Shown here piece after piece: positions 9,323 through 17,400 of a stretch of 19,706 bases of DNA. How positions within the stretch are numbered: position 1 is the first letter of the stretch; every line of letters starts with the position of its first letter. Location: the NCBI GenBank assembly GCA_047971485.1, contig JBKDZR010000101.1, positions 1-19,706 on the forward strand, read 5' to 3'. The translations under genes and the position numbers were made by a program. Source of the DNA: JBKDZR01 sp047971485. Its GTDB lineage: Bacteria; Pseudomonadota; Alphaproteobacteria; Rhodobacterales; Rhodobacteraceae. Below the pieces are notes generated by a model. That model searched no databases, was not told the origin of the DNA, and saw nothing but the letters and a program-made list of their open reading frames with translations.

Positions 9323-9901
9323 TCAGAGCTGTGTAATCCCGATGATCAGCAGGGCCGCGACCACCAGGATCACCAGGATGATCCGGCCACCCAGCCCGCG
9401 TTGTCGGGCGGGGACAGGGCCCGGGGCGGGCGGCTGGGTGTGGGGCGAGGGGCCGGGATCCGCCGCATCGGCGGGATCCAGGATCAGGGCGGGATCCGGG
9501 GCTTCATCCGTGGTGAACTGGGCCAGGGGCTTCATCTCGAAGGCTGGGGAAAGCAATTGCGCCACACCGCCAAAGGCCCGCGACGGGACGGCCAGAACAT
9601 AGCCCGTGGCGTGGTCGAGCACCGACTGCGCCCGATCCAGCTGATCCTCGGGGATATCGTAGCCTTGCTGCAGATAGGCCCTCAGCCCGACGTTTTCCAG
9701 ATCCTTGATTGCGACCAGCCCCAGCCAATGGGCATCGGCGCTGTCGGCCCCAAGAGCCTCGGCCGCTGCGCGATCCGCAGCCGGCCCCCCGGTTTCCAGC
9801 TGGTCATAAAAGGCCCGCCCGGCGGTGGTGCCCAGATCCAGCGTATAAAGCCGCAGCACCCCGTGTTCATTGGCTGGAACCCGGGGGTCGATGACGCTCA
9901 T
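9323..9901 (-). CDS. Tail-anchored protein in the pyr cluster, unknown function
   Basis: The 192-residue protein is not recognised as a named family. It has a soluble N-terminal domain of about 130 residues (LYTLDLGTTAGRAFYDQLE..., then a DHATGYVLAVPSRAFGG segment), a Pro/Ala/Asp-rich linker (about 132-165), and one C-terminal hydrophobic helix (about 170-190, RIILVILVVAALLIIGI) with almost nothing after it. It would be tail-anchored with the domain in the cytoplasm. Its ATG overlaps the pyrB stop in an ATGA, so translation is coupled to ATCase. A 188-bp gap with a weak TCCCAC/GTGGGA hairpin (9269-9294) separates it from the dihydroorotase-like gene. Context suggests a partner or membrane tether of the pyrimidine enzymes, but no motif proves it. 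Confidence 0.8.
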   Translation of the reverse strand: MSVIDPRVPANEHGVLRLYTLDLGTTAGRAFYDQLETGGPAADRAAAEALGADSADAHWLGLVAIKDLENVGLRAYLQQGYDIPEDQLDRAQSVLDHATGYVLAVPSRAFGGVAQLLSPAFEMKPLAQFTTDEAPDPALILDPADAADPGPSPHTQPPAPGPVPARQRGLGGRIILVILVVAALLIIGITQL

Positions 9902-10848
9902 GCCGCGCCGGTGGCCAGATGGGCACGCTGGGTGCCGGCCAGCAGCTCCATCGCGGCCATGCGCACGGCCACGCCCATTTCCACCTGATCCTGGATGACC
10001 GAGCGGTTGATGTCATCGGCCAGGGTGCCGTCGATTTCCACCCCGCGGTTCATCGGGCCGGGATGCATGACGATGGCGTCGGGTCGCGCATTGGCCAGCT
10101 TTTCTGCATCCAGCCCGAAACGGTGATAATATTCCCGTTCCGAAGGGATGAAGCCACCATCCATACGCTCCTTTTGCAGGCGCAGCATCATCACCACATC
10201 AACGCCCTTCAGCCCCTCGGTCATGTTATCCGTCACCTCGACCCCCCAATCGGCAACGCCTGCGGGCATCAGCGTTGGTGGTCCGATCAGGCGCACGCGG
10301 TTTTCCATCTTGTGCAGCAGCAGGATGTTTGAGCGGGCTACCCGGCTGTGGGCGATATCGCCGCAGATTGCCACGGTCAGCCGGTGCAAGCGGCCCTTGG
10401 CGCGGCGGATGGTCAGGGCATCCAGCAGCGCCTGGGTGGGGTGTTCATGGCGCCCGTCACCGGCGTTCAGCACCGCGCAGTTCACCTTTTGCGCCAGCAG
10501 ATCCACGGCACCGGAATGGGGGTGGCGGACAACCAGCAGATCGGGGTGCATGGCGTTCAGCGTCAGCGCCGTGTCGATCAGCGTCTCGCCCTTCTTGATG
10601 GAACTGGCCTGCATGGACATGTTCATCACATCGGCCCCCAGCCGCTTGCCGGCCAGTTCGAAACTGGCCTGGGTGCGGGTCGAGTTTTCGAAGAACATGT
10701 TGATCTGGGTCAGCCCGGCCAGCGCGTCGGATCGCTTGTTGGCTTGACGGTTGAAGCCGACATAGGTCTCGGCGCGGTCGATCAGGGCCAGGATATCGGT
10801 GGGGGAGAGGGGCTCAATTCCCAGAAGGTGACGATGGGCGAATGTCAT
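9898..10848 (-). CDS. pyrB: Aspartate carbamoyltransferase catalytic subunit
   Basis: ATCase joins carbamoyl phosphate and aspartate, the committed step of pyrimidine synthesis in the cytoplasm. The 316 residues show the carbamoyl-phosphate site FENSTRT (residues 53-58), the lysine loop SSIKKGET, HPTQALLD (136-143), and HPGPMNRGVEI near the C terminus. The ATG at 10848 gives the family length; an upstream in-frame start would add 68 unsupported residues. It follows a sigma70-like promoter by about 20 nt, too short a leader for an attenuator. No pyrI regulatory gene is seen. The next genes on the same strand are a tail-anchored protein (ATGA overlap) and a catalytically impaired dihydroorotase homologue, as in pyrB-pyrC' dodecameric ATCases. 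Confidence 0.96.
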   Translation of the reverse strand: MTFAHRHLLGIEPLSPTDILALIDRAETYVGFNRQANKRSDALAGLTQINMFFENSTRTQASFELAGKRLGADVMNMSMQASSIKKGETLIDTALTLNAMHPDLLVVRHPHSGAVDLLAQKVNCAVLNAGDGRHEHPTQALLDALTIRRAKGRLHRLTVAICGDIAHSRVARSNILLLHKMENRVRLIGPPTLMPAGVADWGVEVTDNMTEGLKGVDVVMMLRLQKERMDGGFIPSEREYYHRFGLDAEKLANARPDAIVMHPGPMNRGVEIDGTLADDINRSVIQDQVEMGVAVRMAAMELLAGTQRAHLATGAA

Positions 10849-10875
10849 GGGATCCCCGCTGTTCCTGCGCATGCT

Positions 10876-10904
10876 CTTATAGGAATGTGGCCGGGGCCGG
10901 ACAA
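10876..10904 (-). promoter_or_regulatory. Sigma70-like promoter of pyrB
   Basis: On the minus strand TTGTCC (10899-10904) and TATAAG (10876-10881) are separated by exactly 17 bp. Initiation near 10869 would leave a leader of about 20 nt before the pyrB ATG. The match to TTGACA/TATAAT is good in both boxes and the position fits the gene. Confidence 0.65.
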
Positions 10905-11118
10905 GGTGTGATGGCGGTGTGCAGGGCGCTGGCTTGGGGGCCGCCCTTTCCCTGCGGGGTGAAAGACTGTGGTCAATGAGGCTGCATTCATGCGGTGCAT
11001 GGCTGCCGCGCACCTGTCCCCCGCTGTCAATTGCGGTCAGCGAACGGCACATGGCGGCGTGTCAACCAATGAGGATTGTGTCGACGGCCAGCACCGGATG
11101 TGGGGCCATGGGCAAATG

Positions 11119-11149
11119 GGCAAATGGGGAACGGGCGCCCCCATTTGCC
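11119..11149 (-). terminator. Perfect 11-bp stem-loop after the VPLPA-CTERM remnant
   Basis: GGCAAATGGGG (11119-11129) pairs perfectly with CCCCATTTGCC (11139-11149) around a 9-nt loop. Read on the minus strand it lies 15 nt after the stop of the VPLPA-CTERM remnant, where a terminator would be. No run of U follows on either strand, so efficiency is uncertain. The neighbouring GGGCAAAT is directly repeated at 11110-11125. Confidence 0.5.
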
Positions 11150-11163
11150 GCATATGATGAGCT

Positions 11164-11340
11164 TTACGACGGCATGGGGTGGCCAGACAGGCGTTTGCGT
11201 GCCGATCTGATGGCCAGAGGGACCAGGCCGAACGCCAGCAGAAGGCCGGAGGCGGGCAGGGGGACCGGCGCGGCGAACAGATCGTCTCCGCCGGTTCGTG
11301 TCCAGTAGCGTTCACCGTAGGCGTAATACCTGACGGACAG
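11164..11340 (-). pseudogene. Remnant of a VPLPA-CTERM (exosortase-sorted) protein
   Basis: The minus-strand frame ends in about 50 residues with the full layout of a rhodobacterial exosortase sorting tail: the VPLPAS motif, a hydrophobic helix (GLLLAFGLVPLAI), and a basic cluster (RSARKR), then a stop. In the family, exosortase cleaves or processes at this tail on secreted proteins. Upstream only YYAYGERYWTRTGGDDLFAAP remains before the frame runs into the antisense of the uracil-glycosylase gene. No ATG, signal peptide or body of a secreted protein is present; a GTG near 11371 has no ribosome-binding site. It is therefore best read as the 3' relic of a lost gene, with its terminator hairpin still in place. 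A very small expressed protein is less likely. Confidence 0.6.
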
Positions 11341-11403
11341 CCAAATGCGCCTGACAGCCGACAGCGATTGTGGTGGCACCCGCCGGGGGCTAGACTGCGT
11401 GCC

Positions 11404-12222
11404 ATGAACGTGAGTCCCGACAGGTTGGCCCAGGCGCGGGCGCTGATGGATCTGATCGCCTGGCAGGCCGAGCTGGGGGCCGATGTGCCCATGGCCGAGC
11501 AGCCGGTGGATCGGTTCGCCCTGCCTGTTGCATCGCCGTCTACCGTGCCTGCGCGTCCTGTCCGGGGGGCGCCGCCCCCGGCCTCTTCCGCGCCCGCCCC
11601 GGCGAAAGTGGCCGAAAGGGACCCCGCGCTGGAGGCCGGCCAGAGCGCTGCCGCTGCCACGACCCTGGAGGAACTGCAGGCTGCCATTGCCGCGTTCGAT
11701 GGCTGTGCGCTGAAACGCGGGGCGACCAATTGTGTCTTCTCGGATGGGTTGGCCGGGGCGCGGGTGATGATCGTCGGCGAGGCCCCGGGCCGGGATGAGG
11801 ATCGCCAGGGCAAGCCCTTTGTCGGGCGGGCCGGGCAGTTGCTGGACCGGATGCTGGCGGCGGTCGGCCTGTCGCGTCAGGCGCCGGATCGCGACAGTGC
11901 TGTCTATATCTCGAACATCCTGCCCTGGCGCCCGCCCCAGAACCGCACGCCGACGCCCGAGGAAATCGCCATGATGCGGCCGTTCATAGAACGCCACATC
12001 GCCTTGGCTGAACCTGACTTCCTGGTGGCCATGGGCAATGTCGCCTGTCAGGGTCTGTTCGACGAAAAGGGCATCACCCGGCTGCGTGGCCGCTGGGTGG
12101 ATGTTGGCGGCCGGCCCTGCCTGCCCATGTTCCATCCCGCCTATCTGCTGCGCAACCCGGCGGCCAAGCGTCAGGCCTGGGCCGATCTGCTGGCCTTGCG
12201 CGGCTGTCTTGATCTGACGTGA
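11404..12222 (+). CDS. Uracil-DNA glycosylase, family-4-like, lacking most Fe-S ligands
   Basis: Family-4 enzymes cut uracil out of DNA as the first step of base-excision repair and normally carry a 4Fe-4S cluster. In this 272-residue protein an Ala/Pro-rich leader of about 85 residues precedes the domain. The fold motifs are intact: GEAPGRDEDRQGKPFVGRAGQ (from residue 125), the NRTPTP loop and the HPAYLLRNP motif (His244). Of the four cluster cysteines of the Thermus-type enzyme only one remains (Cys101). The others align with Phe98, Trp175 (NILPWRPP in place of the usual KCRPP) and Met191. The protein probably has no cluster, as I recall for other alphaproteobacterial homologues. The ATG at 11404 is chosen since the upstream frame is antisense to the VPLPA remnant. 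moaB follows after 13 nt, probably in one operon. Confidence 0.88.
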   Translation: MNVSPDRLAQARALMDLIAWQAELGADVPMAEQPVDRFALPVASPSTVPARPVRGAPPPASSAPAPAKVAERDPALEAGQSAAAATTLEELQAAIAAFDGCALKRGATNCVFSDGLAGARVMIVGEAPGRDEDRQGKPFVGRAGQLLDRMLAAVGLSRQAPDRDSAVYISNILPWRPPQNRTPTPEEIAMMRPFIERHIALAEPDFLVAMGNVACQGLFDEKGITRLRGRWVDVGGRPCLPMFHPAYLLRNPAAKRQAWADLLALRGCLDLT

Positions 12223-12230
12223 AAGGAAAA
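12222..12230 (+). promoter_or_regulatory. Ribosome-binding site of moaB
   Basis: AAAGGAAAA begins at the last base of the upstream stop codon and lies a few bases before the moaB ATG at 12236. It fixes that start and shows the two genes are read from one message. Confidence 0.7.
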
Positions 12231-12235
12231 CGCGC

Positions 12236-12778
12236 ATGAGCCGGATTGACGAAAGCCGGGGCTTCCTGCCGGTGCGCGTCGCGGTCCTGACTGTCAGCGA
12301 CAGTCGCAGCATGGAAGAGGACCGATCTGGCGCTGTCCTGGTCGAACGACTGGAAAGCGCGGGCCATATCCTGGCCGCCCGGGCCCTGCTGCGCGATGAA
12401 CGCGCGGCCATCGCGCAACAGCTGCGTGACTGGTGCGACGCGCCCGAGATCGACGTGATCCTGTCCACCGGCGGCACGGGCCTGACCGGTCGCGATGTGA
12501 CGGTTGAGGCCCATCGCGATGTCTATGAAAAGGAAATCGACGCTTTCGGCACGGTCTTTACCATCGTGTCCATGCAGAAGATCGGGACCTCGGCAGTGCA
12601 AAGTCGGGCCACGGGCGGCGTGCGCAACGGCACCTATTTGTTTGCCTTGCCCGGCAGTCCCGGTGCCTGTCGCGATGCCTGGGACGAGATTCTGAAAGCC
12701 CAGTTCGATTATCGCCACAAGCCGTGCAATTTTGTGGAAATTCTGCCCCGCCTGGATGAACATCTGCGTCGCAAATAA
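12236..12778 (+). CDS. moaB: Molybdenum cofactor biosynthesis protein MoaB
   Basis: MoaB/MogA-type proteins bind molybdopterin and adenylylate it, or help in that step, before molybdenum insertion. The 180 residues show the family's nucleotide/pterin loops: TVSDSRSMEEDRSG (about 19-32), STGGTGLTGRD (about 80-90) and LPGSPGACRDAWDEIL (about 139-154). The C-terminal KPCNFVEILPRLDEHLRR is typical of the alphaproteobacterial MoaB form. The start has a strong AAAGGA. It follows the uracil glycosylase by 13 nt, an operon of unrelated functions. Directly after its stop begins a palindromic intergenic repeat. Distinguishing MoaB from MogA by eye is not certain, but length and C terminus favour MoaB. 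Confidence 0.92.
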   Translation: MSRIDESRGFLPVRVAVLTVSDSRSMEEDRSGAVLVERLESAGHILAARALLRDERAAIAQQLRDWCDAPEIDVILSTGGTGLTGRDVTVEAHRDVYEKEIDAFGTVFTIVSMQKIGTSAVQSRATGGVRNGTYLFALPGSPGACRDAWDEILKAQFDYRHKPCNFVEILPRLDEHLRRK

Positions 12779-12885
12779 AGCATCTTGAGAAAAAGGTGAT
12801 GGGCTTTTGGGGGTTAAGAAATGCGCAAGATCAAAACCCTATAGCGCTTCATGCGATCCAGTCTTTTCTCGAAACGCTATAGGTT
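12779..12885 (+). repeat. Palindromic intergenic repeat after moaB
   Basis: CCTATAGCGCTTC (12838-12850) pairs with GAAACGCTATAGG (12871-12883) with one mismatch and a 20-nt loop. The preceding AATGCGCAAGATCAAAACCC loosely parallels CATGCGGTGTCAAAGACTT at 231-250, which also leads into an AGCG-containing stem. Both copies sit right beside a stop codon. They look like diverged members of one alphaproteobacterial intergenic repeat family. The hairpin may also end the uracil-glycosylase-moaB transcript. Confidence 0.45.
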
Positions 12886-12938
12886 GGGGGTCCGGCCCGG
12901 CAACTGCCCCTGACCGGTTTGGCCCGCCCTACAAAAAT

Positions 12939-12971
12939 TTGAGACGGAAAGCCTTCTTTCCTGCGTAGAAT
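12939..12971 (+). promoter_or_regulatory. Possible weak promoter of the RND pump genes
   Basis: TTGAGA (12939-12944) and TAGAAT (12966-12971) each match their consensus at five of six bases, but are 21 bp apart, longer than the preferred 16-18. The -10 lies about 53 bp before the adaptor ATG. No operator-like palindrome and no regulator gene are seen nearby. Confidence 0.25.
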
Positions 12972-13023
12972 AGGGGATGGCGCCCGCAGGCCTGCGTCAG
13001 GGAAACGGAGTGGATGGACGATC

Positions 13024-14493
13024 ATGCATTTTCTGCGCCGCAGTCTGACGGGGGTGTGTTTGCTGGCCCTGACCCTGGGCGGGTTGGTTTGGGCTGCACA
13101 GGCCGTCTGGGTGGCTGTGGGGGACATGCTGGCCGATGAGCGTCCGGCACGCCCCGCGCGTGAGATCGTGACTGCCGTCAATCTGGTGCCCGTGGCGGCA
13201 GGATCGGCCATTCCGGTCCTGGAAACCTTTGGTGAGATCCGGTCGCGACGCACGCTGGAATTGCGTGCCGCCGCCCAGGGGCGCGTGCTGGATCTGTCCC
13301 CCGATTTCGAGGATGGCGGGCAGGTGGCGGCCGGGGCGCTTTTGCTGCGCATTGATCCGGCTGAGGCGGCGGCGGCCCTGGCCGTTGCCCGCGCCGATCT
13401 GGATGAGGCCGAGGCCGATCTGGCGGATGCCCGGGCCCATGCGGATCTGGCCGCCGACGATCTGGCCGTTGCCGGGGAACAGGCGGATCTGCGCGCCCAG
13501 GCGCTGAGCCGACAGAACGATCTTCAGGACCGGGGGGTTGGCAGTCCCGCTGCGGTGGAAACGGCCGCCCTGGCGGCGGCGCAGGCACGTCAGGCGGTGG
13601 TCTCGCGGCGTCAGGCCCAGGCCCAGGCAGCCACCCGGATCGCGGCGGCTGAAACAACCCTGGCCCGGGCCCGCATTGCCCTGACCGAAGCGACGCGCGT
13701 TCTGGACGAGACGGAGCTACGCGCCGGTTTCGACGGTGTCCTGTCCGATGTGACCGTGGTCGAGGGTGGGCTGGTCAGCCGCAATGAGGCGCTGGCCCAG
13801 CTTGTCGATCCGGGGGCGCTTGAGGTGGCGTTCCGCTTGTCCACGGCCCAATATGCGCGCCTTCTGGATGGGATGGGCCGGCTGATCGACGCGCCGGTTG
13901 GCGTTGTGATCGACGCCGGCGGCCATCAATTGACCGCGACGGGACGGATCGAACGGGAAAGTGCGACGGTTGGCACGGGTCAGACCGGCCGGCTGGTCTT
14001 TGCGCGGCTTGATGGTGCCGTGGGCTTTCGGCCCGGGGATGTGGTGACTGTACGGATCAGTGAACCGGCCCTGGCCAATGTCGCGCGCTTGCCGGCGCGG
14101 GCGCTGGGGGCGGGCGATATGGTGCTGGTGCCGGATGCCGAGATGCGGCTTGCTGAGGTTGCGGTCCTGTTGCTGCGGCGTCAGGGCGATGAGGTTCTGG
14201 TGCAGGCCCCTGATCTTGAGGGGCGCGTGGTCGTGGCGGAACGCACCCCGCTGCTGGGGGCGGGGCTGAAGGTCCGGGCCCTGCGCCCCGGTCCGGATCC
14301 ACAGGCTGCCGCAGCTCCGGCCGAGGAAGAGATGCTGGTGCTTGGCCCCGAACGGCGAGCCCTGCTGATCGGCCATGTCGAGGGCAGCGCGGTTTTCAGC
14401 GATCAGGCGCGGATCCGGATGCTGAGTATCCTGGCCCAGGATCCGGTGCCCGCCGCGCTGGTTCGCCAGCTTGAAGCGCGGATGGGGATCTGA
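13024..14493 (+). CDS. RND efflux pump periplasmic adaptor (membrane fusion protein)
   Basis: Adaptors of this HlyD/AcrA-like family link an inner-membrane RND permease to an outer-membrane channel. The 489-residue protein has an N-terminal signal-anchor (about 7-30), a first lipoyl half (GRVLDLSPDFEDGGQVAAGALLLRIDP, about 88-114), an Ala/Glu/Arg-rich coiled-coil hairpin (about 115-235), the second lipoyl half (LRAGFDGVLSDVTVVEGGLVS), and beta-barrel and membrane-proximal parts to about 430. A further stretch of about 60 residues (EEEMLVLGPERRALLIGHVEG...) is unusual for the family and unassigned. The ATG at 13024 has a purine-rich GGATGGA just upstream. The permease GTG lies 3 nt after the stop, so the two are coupled. 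Substrate cannot be read from sequence. No outer-membrane channel gene is in the window. Confidence 0.9.
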   Translation: MHFLRRSLTGVCLLALTLGGLVWAAQAVWVAVGDMLADERPARPAREIVTAVNLVPVAAGSAIPVLETFGEIRSRRTLELRAAAQGRVLDLSPDFEDGGQVAAGALLLRIDPAEAAAALAVARADLDEAEADLADARAHADLAADDLAVAGEQADLRAQALSRQNDLQDRGVGSPAAVETAALAAAQARQAVVSRRQAQAQAATRIAAAETTLARARIALTEATRVLDETELRAGFDGVLSDVTVVEGGLVSRNEALAQLVDPGALEVAFRLSTAQYARLLDGMGRLIDAPVGVVIDAGGHQLTATGRIERESATVGTGQTGRLVFARLDGAVGFRPGDVVTVRISEPALANVARLPARALGAGDMVLVPDAEMRLAEVAVLLLRRQGDEVLVQAPDLEGRVVVAERTPLLGAGLKVRALRPGPDPQAAAAPAEEEMLVLGPERRALLIGHVEGSAVFSDQARIRMLSILAQDPVPAALVRQLEARMGI

Positions 14494-14496
14494 CCG

Positions 14497-17400
14497 GTGG
14501 CGGGGCCAGGCAAAGACCGGATGGCGGCTTCGGCGGGCGGCGTGATCGCGTATTTCGTGCGCCATCGCACGGCGGCCAACCTGTTGCTGGTGGTGCTGAT
14601 GGTTTTGGGGCTGGTGGCGGCCCCTCAGATGCGCACTCAGTATTTCCCCGATGTCGTGTTCGAGGCGATCCGCGTGACGGTGACCTGGGAAGGCGCCGGA
14701 CCCGAAGACGTGGATGAGGGCATCGTCGGTCCGCTCATGCCCGCCTTGCAGGCGGTTGACGGGGTCAGCGAAACCGAGGCTCAGGCCCAGGATGGCCGCG
14801 CCCAGATCAGCCTGCAATTCGAACCGGGCTGGGACATGTCGCGCGCCCAGGCCGATGTTGAAACCGCTGTGAACGGTGTTTCGGACTTGCCCGAGGACGC
14901 GGATACCCCGGAAATCAGCCAGCGGGCCTGGCGCGACCGGGTGACCGATGTGGTGATCAGCGGCGCGGTCAGTGTCGATCAACTGGCCCGTTTCGCCGAT
15001 GATTTCCTCCAGCGTCTGTTCGAGGCGGGGGTGACCCGCACCACTGTGCGCGGGATTGCCGATCCACTGACGACGGTCGAGGTCCCGACAGCGGCGCTGA
15101 TCCGTCATGACGTGTCCCTGGCCGAAATCGCCCAGGTCATCGCGAATGAGGCCGATACCCGTCCGGCTGGGGAAATCGATGCGGCCAATGCCCGCCTGCG
15201 CAGCGGCAGCGCCCGCCGCGCCCCCGAGGATATCGCGGCGATCGCGCTGCGCACCTTTCCCGACGGGACGGTCCTGAGCGTCGGCGACATCGCGCGGATT
15301 GCGCCGGGGGGTGTGGACCGTCATATTGCCTATTTCGTGGGCGACCGACCGGCGCTGTCGATCCGGGTGGACCGGGCGGCGGGGGGCGATGCGATCAGCC
15401 TGCAAGGCGTGGTCGAAGAGGTCGCCGCCCAGGCTATGGCGGGCCTGCCGCCAGAGGTCAGCATCGACCTGATCCGCACCCGATCCGAAAGCATCAGTGC
15501 CCGGTTGCGCCTGTTGTTGGCCAATGGTGCCCAGGGGCTGGCCATGGTGGTGGTGCTGCTGTTTCTGTTCCTGAACGCGCGCACCGCGCTGTGGGTGGCG
15601 GCGGGCATTCCTGTGGCGATGCTGACGGCGGTGGCGGCCATGTATGCCATGGGTCTGTCGCTGAACATGATCTCGCTGTTCGGGCTGATCATCACCCTGG
15701 GGATTGTCGTTGATGATGCCATTGTGGTGGGTGAACATGCCGATTGGCGCGCCCGCCATCTGGGCGAGGCGCCGGTGACGGCGGCGGAACGCGCGGCGCG
15801 GCGCATGGCGCTGCCGGTTTTTACTGCCACGATTACCACGATCATCGCCTTTTGGGGGGTGGCCACCATAGATGGAAACATGGGCCAGATGATCCGGGAT
15901 GTGCCGGTGACGGTGATCGCGGTGCTGGCGGCATCTATGGTCGAGTGTTTCCTGATCCTGCCCAATCACATGGCCCATGCCCTGGCCCACAGTGCCCGGG
16001 CCCATTGGTATGATGCCCCCTCGCGGGTGGTGAACCGGGGCTTTCGCTGGTTTCGCCGGGTGCTGTTTCGCCCTTTTATCGCGCTGGTGATCCGGGCGCG
16101 CTATCCGGTGCTGGCGGCGGCGGTGGCGGTGCTGGCCACGCAGGCGGTGCTCTATATCTCCGGGCAGGTGCGCTGGCAGTTCTTCAACAGCCCCGAGCAA
16201 CCCTCGATCAGTGGCAACTTTGCCATGGCGCCAGGGGCCACGCGGGCCGACAGCGCCGATCAGATGCGCGAATTGCAACGCGCGACCGAGGCCGTCGCCG
16301 CCCGCTATGAGGCGGCCCATGGCCTGAACCCGCTGGCTTATGTCCTGACCCAGATCGGGGGGGGCACGGGATCGGGCCTGTCCGGCAGTGCGACCAAGGA
16401 TCCCGACCTGCTGGGATCCATTGCCATTGAACTGATCGATCCGGATCTGCGGCCTTATTCCTCCTTCGATTTCGTCGCCGCCGTGCAAGAGGAAATGCAG
16501 ATCCTGCCCTTGGCCGAAACCGTCAGCTTCCGGGGGTGGCGGTCCGGGCCGGGGGGCAATGCCCTGGATGTCCGTCTCTATGGGGCCGGAACCCAGCGCC
16601 TGAAAGAGGCGGCTGAGGCGCTGAAACGTGCCGTGGCCGTCTTTCCCGAGGTGTCGGCCGTTGAGGACAGCATGGCCTGGGACAAGGAGGAACTGCGCCT
16701 TGATCTGACCGCCCAGGCCCGGGCACTGGGGTTTGACATTGCCGATATCGGCCGCGTCCTGCGCCAGCGCCTGAACGGGATCGAGGCGGCCAGTTTCGCG
16801 GCCGGTCCCCGCAGTGGCAGTATTCGGGTCGAAGTGCCCGACAGCGAGAAGACCGCCGATTTCCTCGATCGGGTTCTGATCCGGTCCCCCGATGGCGGGT
16901 ATGTGCCGCTGGCCGATCTGGTCACCTTCGAACGCCAGCCCGGTTTCTCGACCATCCGGCGGCAGAATGGATTGCGGACCATCTCGGTTACGGGGGACAT
17001 AAATCAGGATGATCCGGCAAGATCTTCGATAATCATCCAGGAAATTGAGCAAGATATCCTGCCGCGGATCGAGGCCGAGTATCAGGTCAACTGGGAACTG
17101 GGCGGGTTGGCGCTGGAAGAAGAGGAATTCCTGGCCGCTGCCTCGACCGGCTTTATCCTGTGTCTTCTCGGGATATATCTGACCCTGGCATGGATTTTTG
17201 CCAGTTGGGCCCGGCCCCTGGCCATCATGGCGATCATTCCCTTCGGTCTGGTGGGAACGATCTGGGGGCATTATGTCTGGGATGTGCCCATGACCATGTT
17301 CACCCTTGTCGGGCTGATGGGCATGACCGGGATCATCATCAATGACAGCATCGTTCTGATCACCACCGTCGATGACTATGCCCGCAGCCGGGGGCTGGTG

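Noticed and set aside
13717..17271. Very long open frame on the minus strand opposite the RND genes
   Set aside because: It is antisense to clear RND adaptor and permease genes. Its protein is rich in His, Gln, Arg and Pro with no motif, as expected from the reverse of high-GC coding DNA.
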